From Campylobacterales bacterium (lineage in GTDB: Bacteria; Campylobacterota; Campylobacteria; Campylobacterales; QNZT01): a stretch of 8,025 bases of DNA. Positions within the stretch are counted from its first letter, which is position 1. Each line of letters begins with the position of its first letter. Below are positions 1 through 5,876 of the stretch, in pieces. The stretch covers positions 1 to 8,025 of the forward strand of contig JALSQA010000221.1 in the NCBI GenBank assembly GCA_026985685.1. Reading direction: 5' to 3'. A model generated the notes under the pieces. That model was not told the DNA's origin and ran no database searches. It saw nothing but the letters and a program-made list of their open reading frames with translations. Made by a program: the position numbers and the translations under genes.

Positions 1-47
1 TGATTATTGGCAATGGAAATAGTGATATCAATATCACACAACAGTAA
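1..47 (+). CDS. C-terminal tail of a plus-strand gene ending in a curlin-like repeat (partial)
   Basis: Only the last 14 codons plus TAA are present, read in the frame beginning at base 3: I-I-G-N-G-N-S-D-I-N-I-T-Q-Q, stop at 45-47. By itself this is too short to call. However, the stretch IGNGNSDINITQ aligns without gaps to two copies of a 12-residue repeat at the mature N-terminus of the convergent neighbour (IQKNNSHLNITQ and IGDNNKNITISQ), which makes chance unlikely. The tail would be the end of an exported repeat protein, possibly an amyloid-like or adhesin subunit; that role is inference. Its stop codon directly abuts the stop codon of the minus-strand gene (TCA at 48-50), so the two genes are convergent with no spacer. 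Confidence 0.5.
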   Translation, partial: IIGNGNSDINITQQ

Positions 48-1052
48 TCAAAAACTGGTAAAAGAGATCATCACACGAAGAGCAATGGCGTATTGATACT
101 CCTTTTTTCGGAAAACCTCAGCATTTCCAAAGATGTGTGTTTGTATAGTTGTTGTCTCCTTGTCTAAAACACCCATATAACTTAGCTCTGCTGTTATCTT
201 ATTTTTTTTGTTTATCTTTTCAGTTCCTATTGATAGCTTGAAATAGAGTGAATTTTCATCTCCCCATAGATAGCCGATATTTCCTTCTTGATAAATGCTA
301 TACTCTCGTTTTCCTGTTATAAAAGGCTTCTTGATACCAATATCAAACATATAAAATTGTTTATTGTTATCTTCTATGATGTTTGTCTCATTTGCATTTG
401 TGATAGAAAAATTTGCCACAAGTGAAAAATTATATTTTTGACTACTATTAAAAAGTCTTTCATACTCTGCTCCTGCTCCTTTGTAAAAGGTATTGTTTAA
501 ATAAAATGCATCTATATACAGTCCATAAAAAGAGAGTGTAGTTAAATTACCTTGATGAAATTCATTCATTAAAAATGCAATATTATTTTGCATATGATTG
601 ATTTTTGTTTTTAATTTAGTCAGTTCATTCTTGTTATGTTGAATTATGTTATCAATATCTTTTTCAAGAGTTTGGATTTTTTTGGAAGAGATGTTAGTTT
701 GTGTATCCAATAGAGCAAACTTTTGTTGAAGTTTTTCTATTTTTCTTTTGGTATTATTGTTTTGATTGCGTAAAAGTTTTTCAAAAGCGGTCTTGATTTC
801 ACTTTTATGTAGTTTTATGTCACTCAATGAAGCTTTTATTGTACTTAAAAGTTTATTGGAATTATCTATAACCTCTATCTTTTGGCTGATAGTAATGTTT
901 TTGTTATTGTCGCCTATTTGAATAGTATTGTTTCCATATTGGTGTGCTTTTTGGGTGATATTTAAATGGCTGTTATTTTTTTGAATAACCGTATTGTTTT
1001 GTGCGTAGAGTGTTGTTATTATAAATAACAGTATAAAATATTTATTACGCAT
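48..1052 (-). CDS. Outer-membrane protein: repeat head, coiled-coil stalk, C-terminal beta-barrel
   Basis: The 334-residue protein starts at ATG 1052-1050, with GGAG (1063-1060) seven bases upstream. A TTG one codon earlier is too close to that site. Residues 1-17 are a signal peptide ending LYA before Q18. Residues 19-58 are rich in N, Q, I and T and hold two 12-residue repeats (I23-Q34, I46-Q57) of the form I-[GQ]-x-x-N-x-x-[IL]-x-I-[TS]-Q; the second is preceded by a Q-x-G-x-x-N pattern like that of curlins. Residues about 68-165 form a coiled coil with 3-4 hydrophobic spacing (for example I126, L129, I133, I136 and L147, I151, M154, I158, L161). Residues about 170-334 alternate aromatic and polar positions and end in Phe, as expected for an outer-membrane barrel of roughly 8 strands. 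I do not recognise a named family. The layout resembles trimeric autotransporters or coiled-coil envelope tethers, but the barrel part is longer than a YadA-type anchor. It overlaps the upstream lipoprotein stop by one base (TGATG). Confidence 0.85.
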   Translation of the reverse strand: MRNKYFILLFIITTLYAQNNTVIQKNNSHLNITQKAHQYGNNTIQIGDNNKNITISQKIEVIDNSNKLLSTIKASLSDIKLHKSEIKTAFEKLLRNQNNNTKRKIEKLQQKFALLDTQTNISSKKIQTLEKDIDNIIQHNKNELTKLKTKINHMQNNIAFLMNEFHQGNLTTLSFYGLYIDAFYLNNTFYKGAGAEYERLFNSSQKYNFSLVANFSITNANETNIIEDNNKQFYMFDIGIKKPFITGKREYSIYQEGNIGYLWGDENSLYFKLSIGTEKINKKNKITAELSYMGVLDKETTTIQTHIFGNAEVFRKKEYQYAIALRVMISFTSF

Positions 1053-2404
1053 CAAAAATCTCCACTTACGGTAAAATAATAGACATTACTTGCAGCCGTT
1101 ACTTTTGTTTGCTCTTTATTCATTTCTAAAACAACATAGTAATAACCTTTGCCTTTAATTAAAGCTCCTTTTGATTTACCGTCGCTATATTTGACATGCC
1201 CCAATAATTTTGGGTTTGATGTACTGTCCCAGTACCAGACTACATCCTCTTTGTTTATGATTTGATTGTTGTTTACAATAGGAAAAGAGTTAAAAATAAT
1301 CACTTTTGTTACAATATTATCGGGAGTAGGTTGCCAGCTGATATATGGTTTGTTTGTAGTAATATAACTTTCATGTTGAGGATAGAAAAGTTTGATGGTT
1401 GGTACATTTGAAAATAGAACCAGATCATCAGGAATTTTTTGAAATAGTATATTTCTATAGCCATCTGAAGCAACGCTAACACCATTTTGACAATAGTCAT
1501 ATATTTTGGGGTTCCCATACGACCAGTTAATTTCATAAAATACCTGATTTGACAATACCAGTTCACTTCCATTTCCTTTGTCATACAAACCGCAAAATGT
1601 ATTATCCGTAATGGTGTTTTTATCTGTAAACATCAATTGACTTTGTTGTAGTGTTTTAATACCTATCTTATTCTCAGTGATACTTATACCCTTGAAAACT
1701 ACTTTACTGTTACTACTTGCTTCTATACCTAGTTCATTGTTGTTAAAATTTGTATTGATAAGAGTGACTTTTGCGTTATCAGTAGTTTTTAATCCTACCA
1801 GTCCATTTATAAAAGAAACATTTTTTAGTAAAGAACTAGTATTGTTTTCAGCTAAAATGCCTATACCATTTGAAGGTTCTATTGTAATAGAATCGACAAT
1901 AGTGTCATTGTTAACAATAAATAATGGAAAATAATCAGCAGTAAAAACTTCTAAAATGAGATTTAAAACATCTGTAGGGAGTTTATGTTTTTGCTTGATA
2001 ATTACACTTCCTTCTCCTTTGACCAACATACCAGCAGGAAAAACCAGTGGAAATGTTTCATTGGTATCTTCTTCACTATAAACTCCCTCTTGAATAATCA
2101 TTGTAACATTTTTATAGGAGAAAGGATCTAAGGATAAATTAGTATCCATCGCAATATGTTTTAAACAATCAGTAATTGATCTATAAACACGAAATGTATA
2201 ATACGGATCATCTCCTGTTTGATTTACAAAATATGTCCGATCTTTATTGTGTGTGGAGGGTAGTTGCATATAGTTTTGTATATTTGTTGTATTGTTTTCA
2301 GTTGTTTTTTCATCCGCTATTGTTAATACTTCTTTTGATGGTGATGAATTGCAAGCATGAAAAAGAAATGAAAATATTACCAAGAAAATAAATTTTTTTT
2401 GCAT
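1052..2404 (-). CDS. Lipoprotein with DUF1565-like/right-handed beta-helix and C-terminal Ig/Fn3-like domain
   Basis: The 450-residue protein begins with a lipoprotein signal (MQKKFIFLVIFSFLFHAC; acylated Cys at 18, with Phe rather than the more usual Leu at -3). Residues about 58-142 match the DUF1565 pattern by eye: YFVNQTGDD, a CL-x-HIA helix, an IIQEGVY segment and FPLVFPAGMLVKGEG. Residues about 160-320 are short strand-turn repeats with Asn ladders and G-I-G-I, VGLKT, LGIEA, IGIKT spacing, typical of a parallel beta-helix. Residues about 337-450 look like an Ig/Fn3-like domain (YISWQPTPDN, VVWYWDS, GKGYYYVVLEM, YYFTV). Such proteins usually lie on the outer membrane surface and bind glycans or partners; no catalytic residues were recognised. 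It is the first gene of a two-gene unit with the barrel protein that follows, joined by TGATG. The site upstream of the ATG is weak (AAAAGA), so the start is less certain than the reading frame. Confidence 0.87.
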   Translation of the reverse strand: MQKKFIFLVIFSFLFHACNSSPSKEVLTIADEKTTENNTTNIQNYMQLPSTHNKDRTYFVNQTGDDPYYTFRVYRSITDCLKHIAMDTNLSLDPFSYKNVTMIIQEGVYSEEDTNETFPLVFPAGMLVKGEGSVIIKQKHKLPTDVLNLILEVFTADYFPLFIVNNDTIVDSITIEPSNGIGILAENNTSSLLKNVSFINGLVGLKTTDNAKVTLINTNFNNNELGIEASSNSKVVFKGISITENKIGIKTLQQSQLMFTDKNTITDNTFCGLYDKGNGSELVLSNQVFYEINWSYGNPKIYDYCQNGVSVASDGYRNILFQKIPDDLVLFSNVPTIKLFYPQHESYITTNKPYISWQPTPDNIVTKVIIFNSFPIVNNNQIINKEDVVWYWDSTSNPKLLGHVKYSDGKSKGALIKGKGYYYVVLEMNKEQTKVTAASNVYYFTVSGDF

Positions 2405-2436
2405 AAAATGTTCTTTTCATAAAATTAAATTAGCAA

Positions 2437-2442
2437 ATTATA
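2437..2442 (-). promoter_or_regulatory. Extended -10 promoter for the beta-helix lipoprotein/barrel operon
   Basis: Read on the minus strand, TGT-TATAAT is a perfect -10 hexamer with a TGn extension. It would start transcription near base 2430, about 26 bases before the lipoprotein ATG at 2404. No -35 match lies 17 bases upstream, where the arms of a hairpin are found; this is common in Campylobacterota, whose sigma-70 promoters often lack a -35 box. It implies that the two downstream minus-strand genes are transcribed separately from the peptidoglycan-binding protein gene. Confidence 0.6.
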
Positions 2443-2456
2443 ACAATTTTATGCAT

Positions 2457-2483
2457 ACAGAGAGTTTATTTTTAACTCTCTGT
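2457..2483 (-). terminator. Hairpin after the peptidoglycan-binding barrel gene, probable terminator
   Basis: A perfect 10-base-pair inverted repeat (ACAGAGAGTT at 2457-2466, AACTCTCTGT at 2474-2483) encloses a 7-base T-rich loop. It lies 11 bases beyond the stop codon of the minus-strand gene ending at 2494. On the minus strand the stem is followed by TATGCATAAAATTG rather than a clean T-run, so termination there would be weak. On the plus strand a TTTT run overlaps and follows the arm (2483-2486), but no plus-strand gene ends here. It separates two minus-strand transcription units. Confidence 0.5.
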
Positions 2484-2493
2484 TTTAATAAAA

Positions 2494-3291
2494 TCAAAAT
2501 TTATAATAGATTCCTCCTCCATACAAGAATCCACCGAAGTTATAATAGTCAAAGCTCATATTTGCATAGCCAAACTCGATGGTGCTATAAAGATTTGGAA
2601 AATCATGACCCAAAAATTCTCTCCAACTCCATTCTAGTCCGACACCTGCACCGAACATTGGTACTGTTTCTGTTTTTGTTTCCACATTATAACCGTAACT
2701 TGAAAAGTCTTGATATTCGTACATAGCAACACCACCTGATGCGTAAGCATAAGTGTTATATTTGCGTTCTTTTGTGAGGTAATAATTTGCTTTGAGGGAA
2801 TATACACTAAATGTTCCCATCGGTGCAGCGACGAGTTCAAGATTGATTTTTTCGTTATAGTCAACTTTTAGGCTCAATCCATATGCCGGCCATGCTGCCA
2901 GAAAACCAATTTGATATTTGCCATCTTTTAAGTTATTTACCAGACTACCTCCTGATCCAAGGTTCCATGAACTACCACCGTTATCTGTTGTTGATCTGCT
3001 ATATGAACTTGATGATCTTGAGACGCTTCGGGTGCTTGTGTGGCTTTTTCCGGAGATACCCATACTCGATAAAAGTTCATTTGTTACGCGACCATTGACA
3101 CGAAGCCCATTGTCTTGCTGATACTCTCTTATCGCACGAGATGTACCTCTTCCAACGATTCCGTCAGGTGTGCCGACATGATATCCTCTTTCACTAAGAT
3201 GAGTCTGCACCTGATAGACTGTGTCGCTATATCCAAAAGCCAAACTACTTAAAACTGCTAACGAAAAAGCTATTTTTTTCATTGATCTCAT
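2494..3291 (-). CDS. Exported peptidoglycan-binding domain protein with C-terminal outer-membrane beta-barrel
   Basis: The 265-residue protein starts at ATG 3291-3289, with AAGGAGT (3304-3298) six bases upstream; the alternative Met4 would be too far from this site. A signal peptide covers residues 1-20 (likely cleavage after AFG). Residues about 25-78 are a PG_binding_1 domain: VYQVQTHLSERGY, PDGIVGRGTSRAI, EYQQDNGLRVNG, VTNELLSSMG. A Ser/Thr/Gly-rich linker covers about 79-122. Residues about 125-265 show amphipathic strands, aromatic girdles and repeated small-residue strands (SGGVAMYEY, FGAGVGLEWSW, GGGIYYKF), ending in Phe as outer-membrane barrels do, and enough for about 8 strands. The expected topology puts the N-terminal domain in the periplasm on peptidoglycan and the barrel in the outer membrane, a tether like OmpA but with the domain order reversed. 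The role is inferred; the domain calls rest on motifs seen by eye. Confidence 0.88.
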   Translation of the reverse strand: MRSMKKIAFSLAVLSSLAFGYSDTVYQVQTHLSERGYHVGTPDGIVGRGTSRAIREYQQDNGLRVNGRVTNELLSSMGISGKSHTSTRSVSRSSSSYSRSTTDNGGSSWNLGSGGSLVNNLKDGKYQIGFLAAWPAYGLSLKVDYNEKINLELVAAPMGTFSVYSLKANYYLTKERKYNTYAYASGGVAMYEYQDFSSYGYNVETKTETVPMFGAGVGLEWSWREFLGHDFPNLYSTIEFGYANMSFDYYNFGGFLYGGGIYYKF

Positions 3292-3320
3292 TTTCTTACT
3301 CCTTTTTTAGTTGCAAAAGA

Positions 3321-3326
3321 ATTATA
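3321..3326 (-). promoter_or_regulatory. -10 box for the peptidoglycan-binding barrel gene
   Basis: Read on the minus strand this is a perfect TATAAT, preceded by CTA (no TGn extension). Transcription would begin near 3314, giving a leader of about 23 bases that carries the AAGGAGT ribosome-binding site at 3304-3298. No convincing -35 box was found. Confidence 0.5.
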
Positions 3327-3441
3327 TAGAATTGAAATTGGATTGTTTGGATTTTTGGACAAAGTGAACAATTATTTTTATTTAAAATACTAGTTTAGAT
3401 ATCATGAAACAAAGAGTCCAATAAGTACAAAGTAGAAGTGG

Positions 3442-3447
3442 TATACT
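3442..3447 (+). promoter_or_regulatory. Extended -10 promoter for the 503-residue lipoprotein
   Basis: TGG-TATACT matches the extended -10 form (TGn plus a one-mismatch TATAAT). Transcription would start near 3454, leaving a leader of about 27 bases that contains the strong site AAGGAGG at 3468-3474, six bases before the ATG at 3481. Confidence 0.5.
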
Positions 3448-3480
3448 TATATTGATACACTAAACAGAAGGAGGCAGAAG

Positions 3481-4992
3481 ATGAAAAAAAGTAAAACTAA
3501 AAAAATTGGATTAAGCATAGGTTTGATTTTCTTATTGGCTGGATGTGGGAATGGACCAATTCAGCCTAAAAACCATCAAACATCAGAGTACACACCTTAT
3601 GGCACACAAGCAAGCGATACTCAGCAATATTTCCCCGCTATAAGACAACAGTTACAAAACGATTTCTTAGATGCTGAGATCTCAAAAGATAATCGTTATA
3701 TTTTTGTATTGAAAAAGGTACAAAATGGTGGTTTTGTATTACAGTTGTGGGATAATCTCAATAAAAAGCTACTCTATGATTTAGCTCATATTCGTGTTGG
3801 AAAACATATAGAGTCTATTCAGCCAATGTCAAACAACCGTGTTATGTTTTTTGAAGTGAACGATGGTCAAGGTGTAGAAAGTGGAAAAGTGGTGATTTTG
3901 GATTATATAGATAAAAGGCTTGTAAGTCAACAGGCACTTACTCAACTTCCCGCGAACTATTATGTCAATACCAATGTAGAAAAAAGTAATGAGAATATCG
4001 TTCATGTAGGAGATGTAGCGATAGATTTTTCAAATACATCCAGACCTGTTGTAAGCCAGCATCCTTCTCAGCTTCAGATCAGTAATAGTAATGGACAAAA
4101 CAGAGACGATGATATACGAAACTATTTTGGGGATGATCTGGTAATGGCAGCTCCTACATTGCAAAAGCAGGGACTTTTTGTAGTCAAACGAGAAGCACAT
4201 CAGACGCAAGCTTTAGAGCTTTATGGAATGATCGATAGAATTGAGTATGAATATACTCTCTGGCAAGTGACTGATGGTGAAAGGTTTGCCAGAATTATTC
4301 CTCAATCAAATGGAAGAGTTGTCTTTATTATTACCGCAGATAGTGCACCGGCAGGTTATGCAAAGATCATTACATATAACTATGCAAATAAATATAAAAT
4401 TAGAGAGAAGAGTGTATATGATTTATATAATCCTGCTACTTATATTGTAGGACAGTATGAAAATACATCTTCCATTAGCAATAGCTATAGTTCTTCATCA
4501 GGATATCAAGATTCAGACTATTCAACAGGATCTGCATGGGCGAATTCGGATGGTGACAATAGTTATACTTACGAGGATACATCTTCTTCAGAAAGTCCGA
4601 GTTACCAAGATTCAGATTATTCAACGGGATCTTCTTGGGCAAATAGTGATTGGGCAGTACTTAAGAAAGGGAAATGGTTTGGTACAGGACATCAAACATG
4701 GAAAGTTGTAGAAGATTATCGAATCGAATTAACAATCGATGACAACGAATATTATTTTACTTATACAGGTAAAGACTATCGCTGTTATGGAAGCCTTGTA
4801 CTTGAAGAAACGACAGCAGACTCATTTAAATTTCGTGAATATGTAAATGATGGTCCTTGTAATGAAAATTATTTTGTCTTAAAAAAAATTACTGATGAGC
4901 ATTATAGTTATGAGTCATATTTGTTAGATGGTACACACACAGTTAGTGGCAATGTTTACTATAATTCAGATCATACAAACTCTAGATATTGA
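3481..4992 (+). CDS. Lipoprotein with propeller-like N-terminal part, duplicated 16-residue motif and two-Cys C-terminal domain
   Basis: The 503-residue protein has a classical lipoprotein signal (LLAGC, Cys22) and starts six bases after AAGGAGG. The +2 residue is Gly, not Asp, so outer-membrane sorting is expected by the E. coli rule. Residues about 58-325 contain repeated strand units of the type ISKDNRYIFVLKK, GFVLQLWDN and GRVVFIITAD, suggesting a beta-propeller-like fold. A low-complexity Ser/Tyr/Asp linker (about 330-390) carries two near-identical copies of YQDSDYSTGS[AS]WANSD at residues 342-357 and 375-390. Residues about 397-503 form a compact beta domain beginning GKWFGTG, with C435 in YRCYGSLVL and C460 in NDGPC, probably disulphide-bonded. 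From memory this resembles the small C-G-x-L...F-x-E...C domain found at the C-termini of some exported or kinase-linked proteins. The function is not recognised. Confidence 0.87.
   Translation: MKKSKTKKIGLSIGLIFLLAGCGNGPIQPKNHQTSEYTPYGTQASDTQQYFPAIRQQLQNDFLDAEISKDNRYIFVLKKVQNGGFVLQLWDNLNKKLLYDLAHIRVGKHIESIQPMSNNRVMFFEVNDGQGVESGKVVILDYIDKRLVSQQALTQLPANYYVNTNVEKSNENIVHVGDVAIDFSNTSRPVVSQHPSQLQISNSNGQNRDDDIRNYFGDDLVMAAPTLQKQGLFVVKREAHQTQALELYGMIDRIEYEYTLWQVTDGERFARIIPQSNGRVVFIITADSAPAGYAKIITYNYANKYKIREKSVYDLYNPATYIVGQYENTSSISNSYSSSSGYQDSDYSTGSAWANSDGDNSYTYEDTSSSESPSYQDSDYSTGSSWANSDWAVLKKGKWFGTGHQTWKVVEDYRIELTIDDNEYYFTYTGKDYRCYGSLVLEETTADSFKFREYVNDGPCNENYFVLKKITDEHYSYESYLLDGTHTVSGNVYYNSDHTNSRY
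4504..4650 (+). repeat. Two 48-base direct repeats inside the 503-residue lipoprotein gene
   Basis: Copies at 4504-4551 and 4603-4650 (period 99 bases, 33 codons) encode 16-residue motifs identical at 15 positions. By hand count the DNA matches at 39 of 48 bases. Most differences are synonymous, including a serine switch from TCG to AGT, so the peptide appears better preserved than the DNA. Confidence 0.85.
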
Positions 4993-5001
4993 GGTATGAT
5001 A

Positions 5002-5057
5002 TGAAATATGTATTCAGTATCTTGTCATATTTCAAGTGGGTACCATGTTGGTGTACT
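5002..5057 (+). terminator. Two adjacent hairpins after the 503-residue lipoprotein gene
   Basis: The first is a perfect 9-base-pair AT-rich stem (TGAAATATG at 5002-5010, CATATTTCA at 5026-5034) with a 15-base loop. The second, about 5035-5057, pairs AGTG with TACT (one G-T pair) and TACCA with TGGTG (one T-G pair), with a two-base bulge and a 3-base loop. Neither is followed by a T-run, so a terminator role is only suggested by position, just after the stop at 4992. The rest of the 148-base spacer is AT-rich and holds only a weak promoter candidate. Confidence 0.3.
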
Positions 5058-5109
5058 TGTCTAAACAAAATAGAGTCAATATAAAAGTTTTAAGAACAGT
5101 TATTTATCA

Positions 5110-5115
5110 TATATT
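5110..5115 (+). promoter_or_regulatory. Candidate -10 box for the nif3-like operon
   Basis: TATATT lies in an AT-rich stretch 25 bases before the ATG at 5141 and would start transcription near 5122. There is no TGn extension and no clear -35 box. The nearest ribosome-binding sequence, GAAAGG (5123-5128), is 12 bases from the ATG, which is long. Other AT-rich hexamers nearby could serve equally well. Confidence 0.3.
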
Positions 5116-5140
5116 AAAAATTGAAAGGTTTGTATAAATT

Positions 5141-5869
5141 ATGAACATAAAAACCCTACTAAGCACCCTAAACTCCATCAGTCCTTTCGAGCTTCAGGAT
5201 TCATGGGATAACAGCGGTTTGATTGTCGGGGAGTTGTATCAGGAGGTTGGGAAGATTTATCTTAGTCTTGATATTGAGGCGGGGATGTTGGATGCTGTGG
5301 AGGATGGATCGGTGTTGGTGGTGCATCATCCTTTGATTTTCAAGGGGTTGAAGCGGGTTGATTTTGCTGTGTATCCTTCCAATATCCTTAAAAAGGCTAT
5401 CAAAAAGGATATCGCTATCATTGCTATGCATACTAACTTTGATCAGACTCATTTGAACCGTTATGTGCTTGAAGAGGTGCTGGGGTATGAGGTGACGGAG
5501 TGTGAGGGGTATCTTGCTTATTTTCATGTGGGTAAGCCTTTTGGGGAGTTTGCTTTGGAGGTTGCGGATAAGCTGGGGCTTGATCTGGTGCGTGTTGTGC
5601 AAGGGTGTGACTTTGTCGAGAGTGCGGCTCTTTGTACGGGTGCTGGGGCTAGTTTGCTTGGGGAGCTTCGGGCTGATTGTCTTCTGACGGGTGATATCAA
5701 ATATCATGAAGCATTGGCTGCCAAAGAGGAGGGCAAGGGGATTATTGATATTGGTCATTATGAGAGTGAGCGTTATTTTGCTGTATGTATGCAAAAACTA
5801 TTGGAAACTAAAGGTTTAAATGGTATAATCGCAAATTCCAAAAATCCATTTAGCTACATCAAAGGATAG
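5141..5869 (+). CDS. Nif3-like dinuclear metal centre protein (DUF34/YbgI family)
   Basis: The 242-residue protein is full length for bacterial single-domain members such as E. coli YbgI. Family motifs in order: SWDNSGLIVG (21-30), VVHHPLIFKG (60-69), MHTNFDQ (96-102), CTGAGASLLGELRADCLLTGDIKYHEAL in the second half, and GHYESE (205-210). The expected metal ligands are all present: H62, H63, D101, H206 and E210. Family members form toroidal hexamers with two metal ions per subunit; the GTP cyclohydrolase label seen in databases is weakly supported, so the true reaction is unsettled. It is the first gene of the operon with the zinc-ribbon protein seven bases downstream. Its interior is much richer in G and in G+C than its neighbours (30 of 60 bases in 5281-5340 against 20 of 60 in 6001-6060), while both ends look like the neighbours. 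Confidence 0.95.
   Translation: MNIKTLLSTLNSISPFELQDSWDNSGLIVGELYQEVGKIYLSLDIEAGMLDAVEDGSVLVVHHPLIFKGLKRVDFAVYPSNILKKAIKKDIAIIAMHTNFDQTHLNRYVLEEVLGYEVTECEGYLAYFHVGKPFGEFALEVADKLGLDLVRVVQGCDFVESAALCTGAGASLLGELRADCLLTGDIKYHEALAAKEEGKGIIDIGHYESERYFAVCMQKLLETKGLNGIIANSKNPFSYIKG
5824..5829 (+). promoter_or_regulatory. Possible internal extended -10 promoter in the 3' end of the nif3-like gene
   Basis: TGG-TATAAT is a perfect extended -10 element within the nif3-like coding region. It would start transcription near 5836, about 41 bases before the zinc-ribbon ATG at 5877, and could allow the downstream genes to be expressed independently of nif3. The underlying codons (Gly-Ile-Ile) could also produce it by chance. 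Confidence 0.4.
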
Positions 5870-5876
5870 ACATATC

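Larger units (their letters stand above)
3292..3480. other. Divergent intergenic region
   Basis: These 189 AT-rich bases separate the minus-strand peptidoglycan-binding barrel gene from the plus-strand lipoprotein gene. Each side has its own -10 box and a strong ribosome-binding site. The middle (about 3330-3430) holds no clear operator palindrome and no ORF beyond a six-codon frame. Shared regulation of the two genes is possible but not shown. Confidence 0.6.

Noticed and set aside
1053..1055. TTG as the start of the barrel protein
   Set aside because: It is only four bases from GGAG, whereas the next codon, ATG at 1052, has seven-base spacing and forms the usual TGATG overlap.
2457..2483. 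The hairpin as an operator for the minus-strand operon
   Set aside because: It does lie near the -35 position of that promoter, but a position just after a stop codon and a perfect stem fit a terminator better; no second copy was seen near the other promoters.
3403..3423. Short plus-strand frame ATG to TAA (MKQRVQ) in the divergent region, as a leader peptide
   Set aside because: Six codons without a ribosome-binding site, and upstream of the better -10 box at 3442, so it would not be on the same transcript.
5133..5138. TATAAA just before the nif3-like ATG, as a -10 box
   Set aside because: Transcription would start inside the coding region, leaving no leader and no use for the ATG at 5141.
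5201..5794. A 197-codon open frame on the minus strand opposite the nif3-like gene
   Set aside because: It is a by-product of the G-rich codons of nif3. Its translation has no family features and the plus strand holds all metal-ligand motifs.
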